This document shows, one piece after another, positions 1-5,419 of a DNA stretch of 5,936 nucleotides; the stretch's first letter is position 1; each line of letters begins with the position of its first letter. The position numbers were made by a program, and so were the translations under genes. The notes under the pieces are model-generated. The model was not told the origin of the DNA, did no database searches, and saw nothing but the letters and a program-made list of their open reading frames with translations. This DNA comes from Actinomycetes bacterium (lineage in GTDB: Bacteria > Actinomycetota > Acidimicrobiia > Acidimicrobiales > Palsa-688), in assembly GCA_021846485.1 (NCBI GenBank), contig JAJZWW010000217.1, positions 1 through 5,936 on the forward strand. The letters run 5' to 3'.

Positions 1-966
1 GAGGTCGACGTGCTGTTCTTCGACACGCCCCCCACCTACTTCGAGCTCGACCGCCTCGCCGCCGAGCTCGAAGGCGACACCGGCGAGGCCGCCGCCGAGC
101 GCGACGAGGGGAGGAGGGCCTCGAGGAGCGCTCGCTGCGGGCCTGGTCGAAGCACTCCAAAGATCACCGGTCCGACCTGCCCCAGGTGGTGCTCGCCATG
201 GCGGTGACCAGAGAGGGCATCTCGGTGCGTGTCTGGTCCTTCCCGGGGAGACGTCGGACCAGGTGATCATCTGCAAGGTCAAAGACGACCTCGGGGCCTG
301 GGGGCTGCACCGGGTGATCTGGTTTCTCGACCGGGGCTTCAACTCGGCGGAGAACCGGCGCTACCTCCAGCGCGGGGGTGGCCACTGCATCGTCAGCGAG
401 CGCCTGCGCTCGGACTCGACAGAGGCCCAGGCGGCGCTGTCGCGCGCCGGCCGCTACGGCGAGGTTGCCGGGAACCTTCGGGTGAAGGAGGTCCGCGTCG
501 GCACCGATGGCTTCGTCATCTGCCACAACCCCGAGCGTGCCCGGCGCGACCAGGTGGTGTGGGGCCGGATCGTCGCCCACCTCGAGGCCCGCATCGAGGG
601 GTGTGGAGCGGTTGGACCGCCTCTCGCGCGACAAGCGCCTCGAGCCCTACGGGGCGCTGTCGACGAAGTCCGGGCTCAAGCGCTTCCTACGCCTGACCAA
701 GGACGCGAAGCTGCGCGTCGACAAAGCGGCCATAAGGCGCGAGGCCCACTTCGACGGCAAGTTCTTGTTGCGAAGCTCCGATGAGGCCCTGTCTGCCGAG
801 GAGATCGCGACCGGCTACAAGGCCCTCTACGAGGCGGAGCGGGGCTGGCGGGGTCTGAAGTCGACGATCGATCTGCGGCCGGTCTTCCACCGGCGCGAGG
901 ACCGCATCCGCGCGCACGTCCAGCTCTGCTGGCTGGCCCTTCTCCTCGCACGCGTCGCCGAGCTCG
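1..966 (+). pseudogene. IS1634-like (IS4 superfamily) transposase, 5'-truncated, three frameshifts, C-terminus lost
   Basis: This is the remnant of a DDE transposase, the enzyme that cuts and rejoins the ends of an insertion sequence. It is read in three frames. Frame 1 from base 1 gives LFFDTPPTYFELD, the first catalytic Asp block. Frame 3 from about 111 gives DLPQVVLAMAVTREG. Frame 2 from about 248 gives VIWFLDRGFNSAENRRYL, with the second Asp at codon 329-331. Frame 3 again, from about 603, gives YEAERGWRGLKS, with the probable catalytic Glu at 837-839, then LRPVFHRREDRIRAHVQL. This block order is typical of IS1634-type proteins. The shifts lie at or beside runs of four G near 108, 246 and 600. 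The protein starts before the window. After ARVAEL (about 965) the expected C-terminal tail is replaced by unrelated DNA. The family call is from remembered motifs. The shifts may be decay or sequencing errors, but the lost C-terminus shows it is broken. Confidence 0.82.
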
Positions 967-1358
967 GTGCGGGCCACACCGCGGGGCCGGCCCCGTTTGC
1001 CGGTGCGCGGCGGGGCAGCCTCGTAGAGCGCGCAGCAGAGCGCGGCGTCTCGGCGCATCCGGGAGGTGATGGTGCTGCGAGGAAGCCCTCGCCCCGCCAA
1101 GGTGGCGTAGGCCCCCCGAGGGGCACAGCACAGCGACCACCTCGCAGCCCGGAAGAAGCGGTGATAGGCGTCGTGAGCCCGGCACCCCTCGGGATCGCCG
1201 GCACCGATCATCCCCGTGACCGTCCGCCTGCCCGGCGCCAGCACCCAGCCGGTGACCAGCGTCGAGAAGATCGAGAAGCTCGGCACCGAGAAGCACCCGC
1301 GGGCGAGCCCGATCATGGTCTCCCACCGCTTCCGTTGCCCCTTGCTCGCTCCGGCCAT
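967..1358 (-). pseudogene. N-terminal fragment of a second DDE transposase (IS701/ISNCY-like)
   Basis: On the minus strand an ATG at 1358-1356 follows a strong Shine-Dalgarno stretch (GAGGGGAGGG, minus-strand reading). The protein begins MAGASKGQRKRWETMIGLAR and continues with GWVLAPGRRTVTGMIGAGDP and AHDAYHRFFRAARWSL. That AHDAYHRFFR block is characteristic of the N-terminus of a group of IS4-clan/IS701-like transposases. After it, similarity becomes patchy. ALYEAAPPRTGKRGRPR (to about 981) resembles a block that normally lies far downstream, so the central part with the first catalytic Asp seems deleted. The reading then runs into the C-terminal end of the IS1634-like remnant. The fragment is about 130 residues, against several hundred for a full enzyme. 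It is head-to-head with the DUF6788-like gene at 1426, with 67 bp between the start codons. The transposase nature is fairly secure; the family name is less so. Confidence 0.62.
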
Positions 1359-1425
1359 CGGCCCTCCCCTCGTCGTCCGACCCGCGGTAGTAGACCGCGG
1401 ATAGGAGCGGATAGGGTGGATCCCG
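1359..1425. promoter_or_regulatory. Divergent intergenic region with inverted and direct repeats
   Basis: This 67-bp gap separates two divergent start codons, so both promoters probably lie in or near it. It contains a perfect inverted repeat, CCGCGGT (1382-1388) and ACCGCGG (1394-1400), with a 5-bp spacer. It also contains a direct repeat, GCGGATAGG, at 1397-1405 and 1407-1415, offset by 10 bp (one helical turn). Such symmetry suits a regulator binding site. On the minus side the segment GAGGGGAGGG precedes the transposase ATG. On the plus side AGGGTGGA (1413-1420) lies five bases before the ATG at 1426 and is a good ribosome binding site. No convincing -35/-10 pair is visible. The binding role is inference. 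Confidence 0.5.
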
Positions 1426-1782
1426 ATGGCGAAGGACCCGATCGGCGCGAGACGTCGGAAGGAGCAGGCCCGGATCGCGACGGCGCTCGGCGAGATCGGC
1501 TTCGCGCTCCCGGGCTCGGTGGCGGTGCGCAACTACCGCTGCGGCAAGGACAACTGCGCGTGCCACGGCGACCCGCCACGTCTGCACGGACCGTCGATCC
1601 AATGGACCCGCAAGGTCGACGCGAAAACGGTGAACCGGGTGCTGAGCGAGGAGCAGTGGCGTGACTACAAGGCCTGGTTCGACAACGCCCGCAAGCTCCG
1701 GGCGCTTGTCAGCGAGCTGGAGCACCTCTCGCTCGAGGTATTCGAAGAGGACAACCGCTGGACGAAGCGGTCACCCAGCTGA
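1426..1782 (+). CDS. DUF6788-like small Cys-rich protein, copy A
   Basis: This is an intact 118-residue protein of unknown function resembling DUF6788, a family I associate with transposon neighbourhoods. The N-terminal 27 residues are Arg/Lys-rich (RRRKEQAR). The core begins LPGSV at 28-32. It continues with RCGKDNCACHGDPPRLHGP (Cys39, Cys44, Cys46, His54), QWTR, LSEEQ, YKAWFDNARKLR and VSELE. The C-x4-C-x-C...H pattern could bind a metal. The C-terminal third (about 85-110) is probably helical. About 47 of 83 aligned core residues match the second copy at 4654-5016. The ATG at 1426 is chosen because AGGGTGGA lies five bases upstream and because the length before LPGSV matches the other copy. 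It diverges from a transposase fragment, which suggests it was part of that element. It is intact although its neighbour is broken. DNA or RNA binding or transposition control is possible but not shown. Confidence 0.8.
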   Translation: MAKDPIGARRRKEQARIATALGEIGFALPGSVAVRNYRCGKDNCACHGDPPRLHGPSIQWTRKVDAKTVNRVLSEEQWRDYKAWFDNARKLRALVSELEHLSLEVFEEDNRWTKRSPS

Positions 1783-1951
1783 GGCAGTTCTCCGAGCCGG
1801 CGTCACCGGGTCAAAGTGCGAAACTCCACCCAACCCGTCCCACTGAAACCGGAAGAGCCGTCAAAGTGCTGGTCGTCGGTCATGGATGGCATTGTCGGCA
1901 CCGCCAAGCGGCCGCCTCGCCCGCTGGCGCCACCGGTGGTACCATACAGGT
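1783..1951. other. Gene-free spacer with a 10-bp direct repeat, possible old IS end
   Basis: No gene is visible between the DUF6788-like stop and the vapB start. GTCAAAGTGC occurs at 1810-1819 and again at 1860-1869 in the same orientation, exactly 50 bp apart. The first copy sits in the context GGGTCAAAGTGCGAAACTCC. Spaced direct repeats of this kind, with this type of sequence, are what I recall at the ends of IS21-family elements, where they act as transposase binding sites. No istA or istB gene is present, so at most this is a solo end left after deletion. The assignment is weak; the repeat itself is certain. Confidence 0.35.
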
Positions 1952-1952
1952 G
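1930..1952 (+). promoter_or_regulatory. Candidate vapBC promoter (leaderless) with palindromic operator
   Basis: A TANNNT-type -10 hexamer, TACCAT, lies at 1940-1945, six bases before the GTG at 1952. That spacing suits a leaderless actinobacterial transcript starting at or near the start codon. No Shine-Dalgarno sequence is placed to serve this GTG. Directly upstream is a perfect 10-bp palindrome, CCACCGGTGG (1930-1939), overlapped at its right edge by GGTACC (1938-1943). A palindrome touching the -10 box is a natural site for autorepression by the VapB/VapC complex. No clear -35 is visible. The promoter and operator roles are inferred from position. Confidence 0.5.
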
Positions 1953-2167
1953 TGGAGAAGACGACGCTGTACCTGCCGGAGGACCTGAAGTCGGCGGTCA
2001 AGCGGGCTGCTGCGGAGCGCGGGGTGTCGGAGGCAGAGATCATCCGCGAGTCGATCCGGGTGTCGGTCGGCGGCGTCCGGCCTCGTGCACGTGGTGCTCT
2101 CTACTCGAGTGGGCAGCCGATCGCTCGCGACGCCGAGGAGATGCTTGCCGGCTTCGGGCAACACTGA
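1952..2167 (+). CDS. vapB: VapB-type antitoxin (ribbon-helix-helix)
   Basis: This 71-residue protein is probably the antitoxin of a type II pair. It would bind and block the VapC RNase and, with it, repress its own operon. The N-terminus VEKTTLYLPEDLKSAVKRAA matches the ribbon-helix-helix fold: a beta strand (TTLYLP, about 4-9), helix 1 (about 11-23) and helix 2 (SEAEIIRESIRVSV, about 27-40). The C-terminal part (LYSSGQPIARDAEEMLAGFG) looks like the toxin-wrapping tail seen in such antitoxins. The GTG at 1952 is chosen because the fold begins right there and a -10 box sits six bases upstream. An ATG at 1886 in the same frame would add 22 residues of no evident meaning. The stop is four bases before the vapC start, so the two genes form an operon. 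Confidence 0.82.
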   Translation: MEKTTLYLPEDLKSAVKRAAAERGVSEAEIIRESIRVSVGGVRPRARGALYSSGQPIARDAEEMLAGFGQH

Positions 2168-2171
2168 CCGC

Positions 2172-2594
2172 GTGCCGCCAGTCATCGTGGACACGAGCGC
2201 CTTGCTGGCGTTCTTCGATGCGTCCGAGCCCGACCACGAAGCGGTGTCAGAGGTGCTTGGCAGAGCCGATGCGTTGGTCGTCTCGCCGTACGTGGTGGCT
2301 GAGTTGGACTACCTCGTCGCCACCCGACACGGGGTGGACGACGAGCTCGCCGTGCTCGACGAGCTGACCGGCGGAGCGTGGGACTTGCCGGCGTTCGACC
2401 AGGAGGGGCTTCGGCGGTCCGGTGAGGTCATCTCCCGTTACCGAGACCAGGCGATCGGCGTGGCGGACGCATCGATCGTGGTGTTGGCTGAGCGGTACCG
2501 GACGCGTACGATCGCCAGCCTGGACCACCGGCACTTCGGCGTCCTTCGGTCCCTAGATGGCGGCTACTTCGAAGTGCTGCCGCGCGTCGGTTGA
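2172..2594 (+). CDS. vapC: VapC-type PIN-domain toxin ribonuclease
   Basis: This 140-residue protein is a PIN-domain protein of the VapC kind, expected to cleave RNA with Mg2+ or Mn2+ when free of its antitoxin. The four conserved acidic positions are visible: Asp7 in VIVDTSALLAFFD, Glu44 in VVAELDYL, Asp99 in GVADASIVVLAE and Asp118 in TIASLDHRHFG. Length and motif order are normal for the family, and nothing is truncated. The GTG at 2172 is chosen because it puts the first Asp block at residue 7 and sits four bases after the vapB stop. No clear ribosome binding site is seen, so translation may be coupled to vapB. The target RNA cannot be told from sequence. The pair lies between two mobile-element regions, as such modules often do. 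Family assignment is strong; activity is inferred from intact motifs. Confidence 0.9.
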   Translation: MPPVIVDTSALLAFFDASEPDHEAVSEVLGRADALVVSPYVVAELDYLVATRHGVDDELAVLDELTGGAWDLPAFDQEGLRRSGEVISRYRDQAIGVADASIVVLAERYRTRTIASLDHRHFGVLRSLDGGYFEVLPRVG

Positions 2595-2858
2595 CGGGGC
2601 TACGGACACCTCACACTAGGGACGGGGTTTCTCGGGAGATCAACGGTCACCGGCATGCGCTGAGCAGGGCAATCGCCCAGGCGGCTGCATAGGGCAAGTG
2701 CCGTGACCAGCGTCTTCGTCGGGTCTGTAACCCGATGATCGAGCGAGGGTCGTGACCCCCGCCACCAGTTCGTCTGGTTCGTCGCGCTCTTTTGCGTATG
2801 CACAACGCTGTGACCAGCGGGTTCGCGTTGGGACTCGTGTCGAAGATCCGAGTTTCTC
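2595..2858. other. Gene-free flank between vapC and the IS left end, with two small hairpins
   Basis: No coding sequence is convincing here on either strand. Two inverted repeats lie close together. TCGGGT (2719-2724) and ACCCGA (2730-2735) are separated by five bases. GGGTC (2747-2751) and GACCC (2754-2758) are separated by two. Neither is followed by a T tract, and they lie over 120 bases from the vapC stop, so a terminator role is doubtful. GTGACCAGCG occurs at 2703-2712 and again at 2810-2819. TGCGTATGCA at 2793-2802 recurs beyond the element's right end at 5141-5150. Confidence 0.4.
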
Positions 2859-2875
2859 GCAGGCTGTCGCAAAAT
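2859..2875 (+). repeat. Left terminal inverted repeat of the IS1182-like element
   Basis: GCAGGCTGTCGCAAAAT is the reverse complement of the right copy at 5083-5099, except for one base (T in place of C at the fifth base from the inner end). The perfect portion is 2859-2870. A 12-bp perfect match placed symmetrically outside the two genes is unlikely by chance and is the main evidence for the element's limits. Confidence 0.7.
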
Positions 2876-3027
2876 CGCGTCGAGCGGTGGGGACACAGTC
2901 GTCCTCGTGCGGGGGCAAGATCGTTTCCCGGGCGAGATCCGTGGCGGTTTCGCGTTGATGCAGAGCTGCGTGCGCTCGCCAGATGCGTGGGGCAGAGTTG
3001 GGCGCCGTCCCGAACGCGCCACTGATG
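2876..3027. other. Gene-free left arm inside the IS element
   Basis: This stretch lies between the left inverted repeat and the transposase stop codon. No gene, strong hairpin or T tract is seen in it. It probably serves only as a subterminal region of the element. Confidence 0.4.
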
Positions 3028-4581
3028 TCAGGCCAGAGACGTCTGCTGCTGACACTGGCGGGTGAACAGCTTGGCGAGGTTGTGGCTGGCGTTCATGAAC
3101 GCCCACTCGCTGCGCACCGCGTCGATGCCTCGGCGTCGAAAGCCGGTCCAGCCGCGGTTCTCCTTGTGGTCCCCGAAGATTGGCTCGATGGTGTGTGAAC
3201 GCGTGGCGTAGGCGGCGGCGCCCTCGGCGGTGCGCAGTCGGTGCTCCATGGCCTCGAGCGGCGTGGCCCCCTGCGGCGGAGGTCCCGTCGTCGTCCCCAT
3301 CTCTCGGGCTGCCCGGCGCTGCTTCCAGTCCTTGAGCGTGGCGATGAGGCGGTCGGGACCCGCGGCGGTAGCGTTGTCCTCGGACCAGTAGCCAGCGTCG
3401 GCGAGCACCAGGCCGAGGGGCTCGGTGACGCCGACGGCGCCGAGCGTCTCTTCGGTCTTGGCGACCATTGGCTGGTACTGGCCGACGTCGTTGGCGTCCT
3501 GAGTCACCGCGCAGGACACCACGACCTGGTGCTCGTTCGCCGCCGCCTGTGCGTTGTAGCCCTGCACCCATCCCTTGGCGGTCTTCATGATGCGGCTGTC
3601 GGGGTCGGTGGTGTTGGCCACCCGAGCGGCCGCTGGCGCCTCTGCGGCGGCGGCCCTGGCCACCTCGAGTGCGGCGGTCGCCTGGATGAGCACCCGGTCC
3701 GGCCCCGGCGCGCGACCGCGGAGCTTCCTGCCTGCGGCCGCCTCGGCTGCTTCTCGCTTCGCCCGCTCAGCCGCTCTGCGCTCGGCGGCCACGAGCGCGG
3801 CGGCGTGCTCGGCTTCTGCTCTTGCCAATGCGGCGTGGGGGTCCTTGGGCTTGCGGCCGGTGAGCTTGCGCCCCTCTGCGGCGGCCGCCCGGGCCTTGTC
3901 GGCCCGGGCCTTCGCCTCGGTGGCCTGGGCCGCGTCCTGGGCCTCGATCTCTGCCAGGGCGGCCTGGAGGCGGGCCAGGCGGCCGCTCTTCGTGGCGAGC
4001 AGGGCGGGCAACTCGGCCGGGCCGAGCAGGGCCGCCTGGGCGTCCTCGTCGGCGTCGGTGCTACGTGCCTCGGCGAGGATGCGGGCCACCTCGGCGCGCA
4101 GCCAGTCCGCCTGGTGGTTTTGGTCCAAGGCGGCGTCGGCGGCCATCTTGGTGCCGTCGATGGCGATGGTTCCCACCTGGACCAGTCCGGCCGCATGGCA
4201 TAGGCGCAGCACCTGGACGAAGGTCTCCTCGATCGCCTGCTCGTGATCGCAGACGAAGCGACAGATGGTGGCGTGGTCAGGGGTCACCGAGCCGCAGATG
4301 ACCCGGTAGGCGGCGTCGCTCGTGCAGGCCGCCTCGATGCGCCGGCTGGAGCGCATCCCCGTCCCGTAGGCGTAGAAGAGCAGCGCCAGCATCATGTCGG
4401 GGTCGTAGGCGGGGCGGCCTGGACCGTCGTTGGGGTGCCGGGCGTGGAAGCGGGCGGTGTCGATCTGGGACACGACGTCGATCACGAACCAGGCGAGGTG
4501 GCCCTCCTCCAGCCAGTCGGCCATGCTCACCGGCAGAAGGAACTGCTGGTCTCGGTCCCCGCCCACGTAGAAGTGTGCCAT
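3028..4581 (-). CDS. IS1182-family transposase, intact
   Basis: This 517-residue DDE transposase would cut and join the ends of the surrounding element. The N-terminal 120 residues carry the IS1182-type block: DRDQQFLLP near 10, GRPAYDPDMMLALLFYAY at 55-72, RRIEAACTSDAAYRVICG, and PDHATICRF near 101-109. The catalytic residues appear as Asp142 in TIAIDGTKM, Asp395 in LVLADAGYWS, and probably Glu466 in HTIEPIFGDHKENRGWTGFRRRG. Between the first two acids, residues about 160-320 form a long Ala/Arg/Glu-rich, probably coiled-coil insertion. It repeats the motif GRKLxGRxP at about 237 and 284. The ATG at 4581-4579 follows a strong minus-strand ribosome binding site, GAGGGGAGGGG. The gene is head-to-head with the DUF6788-like gene at 4654, and both sit inside matching inverted repeats. 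Family membership is secure and no defect is seen. Confidence 0.92.
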   Translation of the reverse strand: MAHFYVGGDRDQQFLLPVSMADWLEEGHLAWFVIDVVSQIDTARFHARHPNDGPGRPAYDPDMMLALLFYAYGTGMRSSRRIEAACTSDAAYRVICGSVTPDHATICRFVCDHEQAIEETFVQVLRLCHAAGLVQVGTIAIDGTKMAADAALDQNHQADWLRAEVARILAEARSTDADEDAQAALLGPAELPALLATKSGRLARLQAALAEIEAQDAAQATEAKARADKARAAAAEGRKLTGRKPKDPHAALARAEAEHAAALVAAERRAAERAKREAAEAAAGRKLRGRAPGPDRVLIQATAALEVARAAAAEAPAAARVANTTDPDSRIMKTAKGWVQGYNAQAAANEHQVVVSCAVTQDANDVGQYQPMVAKTEETLGAVGVTEPLGLVLADAGYWSEDNATAAGPDRLIATLKDWKQRRAAREMGTTTGPPPQGATPLEAMEHRLRTAEGAAAYATRSHTIEPIFGDHKENRGWTGFRRRGIDAVRSEWAFMNASHNLAKLFTRQCQQQTSLA

Positions 4582-4653
4582 CGCCCCTCCCCTCGATGCT
4601 CCTCCAGTCTATCGGCGGTAGGATCACGAGTGGTGGATGCCGCAACTGGCACA
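4582..4653. promoter_or_regulatory. Divergent promoter region between transposase and DUF6788-like copy B
   Basis: This 72-bp gap must serve both divergent genes. On the minus side TAGACT (complement of AGTCTA, 4607-4612) is a TANNNT-type -10 candidate, followed by the strong ribosome binding site just before the ATG at 4581. On the plus side TAGGAT (4619-4624) is a TANNNT candidate that lies five to eight bases before in-frame GTG codons at 4630 and 4633. Positions 4579-4595 match 1356-1372 of the other divergent region at 16 of 17 bases. GCGGTAG also occurs in both regions. Promoter calls are inference from motif and position. Confidence 0.45.
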
Positions 4654-5016
4654 ATGACGTGGGTGCCGACGCGCTCAGCCCACACCCGAGACGAGCGGGC
4701 GAACCGCCGCCTGCGGGAAGAACTGGCGGCAATCGACGGCATTCTCCCGGGCAGCGTGGTCGAGCGCCGCATGCGCTGCGGCAAGGCCGGCTGCCGGTGC
4801 CGTGCCGATCCCCCCGAGCTGCACGGCCCCTACCTGCAGTGGACCCGCAGAGGCCCGGGCGGGAGGACCGTTACCCGCTACCTCAGTCCCGAGCAGGTCG
4901 AGCGCTACCGCCCCTGGTTCGACAACGCCCGTCGCCTCCGAGAGATCGTCTCCGAGCTCGAGACCATGACCCTCCACCTCGTCGAACGGGAAGAGGGCTG
5001 GGAGACCGCACCCTGA
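4654..5016 (+). CDS. DUF6788-like small Cys-rich protein, copy B (transposon passenger)
   Basis: This 120-residue protein of unknown function is a homologue of the protein at 1426-1782, with roughly 57 percent identity over the core by eye. It has LPGSV at 31-35 and RCGKAGCRCRADPPELHGP (Cys42, Cys47, Cys49, His57). QWTRR, LSPEQ, YRPWFDNARRLR and VSELE follow. The shared pattern C-G-K-x2-C-x-C-x7-H is a candidate metal site. The region before it is Arg/Glu-rich and probably helical. The ATG at 4654 is chosen by matching the length of copy A, but it has no ribosome binding site. The in-frame GTGs at 4630 and 4633 follow a TAGGAT box and could be leaderless starts adding seven or eight residues. 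The gene lies inside the element's inverted repeats, facing away from the transposase. Its role in transposition is unknown. Confidence 0.8.
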   Translation: MTWVPTRSAHTRDERANRRLREELAAIDGILPGSVVERRMRCGKAGCRCRADPPELHGPYLQWTRRGPGGRTVTRYLSPEQVERYRPWFDNARRLREIVSELETMTLHLVEREEGWETAP

Positions 5017-5082
5017 CGGCCAGTGCCACCGCAGGACCCAAAATGCCTGTCGATAGCTGGCGGCCCCATGCACGATTGGCGC

Positions 5083-5099
5083 ATTTCGCGACAGCCTGC
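5083..5099 (-). repeat. Right terminal inverted repeat of the IS1182-like element
   Basis: ATTTCGCGACAGCCTGC on the plus strand is the reverse complement of the left repeat at 2859-2875 with one mismatch. The perfect part is 5088-5099. It lies 66 bp downstream of the DUF6788-like stop codon, placing that gene within the element. Confidence 0.7.
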
Positions 5100-5419
5100 T
5101 CGGGGCTTTTACTCGGGGCCTTATCAATCCTGCGTACCCATGCGTATGCAGGGTGTGCGCAGCGGGATATGGCCGGTGAGCTGCGGTGTTGCGCCGACTG
5201 GCACGTCGACGTCGCCTTCCGAGGCGGTGTTGCATATGCACGCATAGAGCATGCGTACGCACTGCACTGATCAACGAGAACTCGACGGGGACCGCGCCCG
5301 AAGTGGTGCTCGGGGAGCCGCCGTATGAAGCTGAATGGCAGCGACACACCCCGACTACGATCTGCCATGCCCGACCAGGCTCCCGAGTGCCCTGCCCGCA
5401 TCCCACGACGAGGAGCAAG
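5100..5419. other. Gene-free region with TGCRTAYGCA palindromes
   Basis: No gene is convincing between the element's right end and the methyltransferase start. An imperfect 24-bp palindrome at 5129-5152 has left half CCTGCGTACCCA and pairs at 10 of 12 positions plus one G-T. TGCATATGCA (5231-5240) and TGCGTACGCA (5252-5261) are perfect 10-bp palindromes and together form a second, looser inverted repeat. The related TGCGTATGCA (5141-5150) lies in the first palindrome. These may be operator sites or small hairpins; no gene to be controlled is obvious nearby other than the methyltransferase. TACGAT (5356-5361) is a weak -10 candidate about 60 bases before that gene. Confidence 0.45.

Larger units (their letters stand above)
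2859..5099. mobile_element. IS1182-like element carrying a DUF6788-like passenger gene
   Basis: Two inverted repeats enclose an intact IS1182-type transposase gene and a divergent DUF6788-like gene, for a span of about 2.24 kb. The repeats are 17 bp with one mismatch, and the last 12 bp (GCGACAGCCTGC, read outward) are perfect. The right repeat lies 66 bp beyond the DUF6788-like stop, so the small gene is inside. The left repeat lies about 150 bp beyond the transposase stop. No target duplication longer than two bases (TC) is seen outside the repeats, so the exact outer boundary is uncertain. A weaker pair further out, CCGAGT (2848-2853) and ACTCGG (5111-5116), could mean that the ends extend by 10 to 17 bp. 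Both genes are intact, so the element may still be active; that is inference. Confidence 0.68.

Noticed and set aside
676..1725. Minus-strand open frame of 349 residues covering both transposase remnants and copy A
   Set aside because: It is composition-driven. The recognisable transposase residues on this strand are in a different frame that starts at 1358.
2719..2758. Paired hairpins as a vapBC transcription terminator
   Set aside because: The stems are only five to six pairs, have no T tract, and lie more than 120 bases past the stop codon.
2600..3571. Minus-strand open frame of 323 residues running from inside the transposase past the left inverted repeat
   Set aside because: It overlaps the transposase in another frame, crosses the element boundary and has no recognisable domain.
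3241..4246. Long plus-strand open frames (3241-4203 and 3575-4246) opposite the IS1182 transposase
   Set aside because: They are antisense shadows of a clearly recognisable transposase in GC-rich DNA, are Ala/Ser/Gly/Arg-rich, and show no family motif.
2848..5116. CCGAGT/ACTCGG as the true outer ends of the element
   Set aside because: It is only six bases, at unequal distances (5 versus 11 bp) from the strong repeats, with no target duplication outside. It is kept only as a caveat on the boundary.
5129..5261. Palindrome cluster as a CRISPR array, integron attC site or tRNA
   Set aside because: The repeats are not regularly spaced, there are no unique spacers of constant length, no attC core sites are seen, and no cloverleaf can be drawn.
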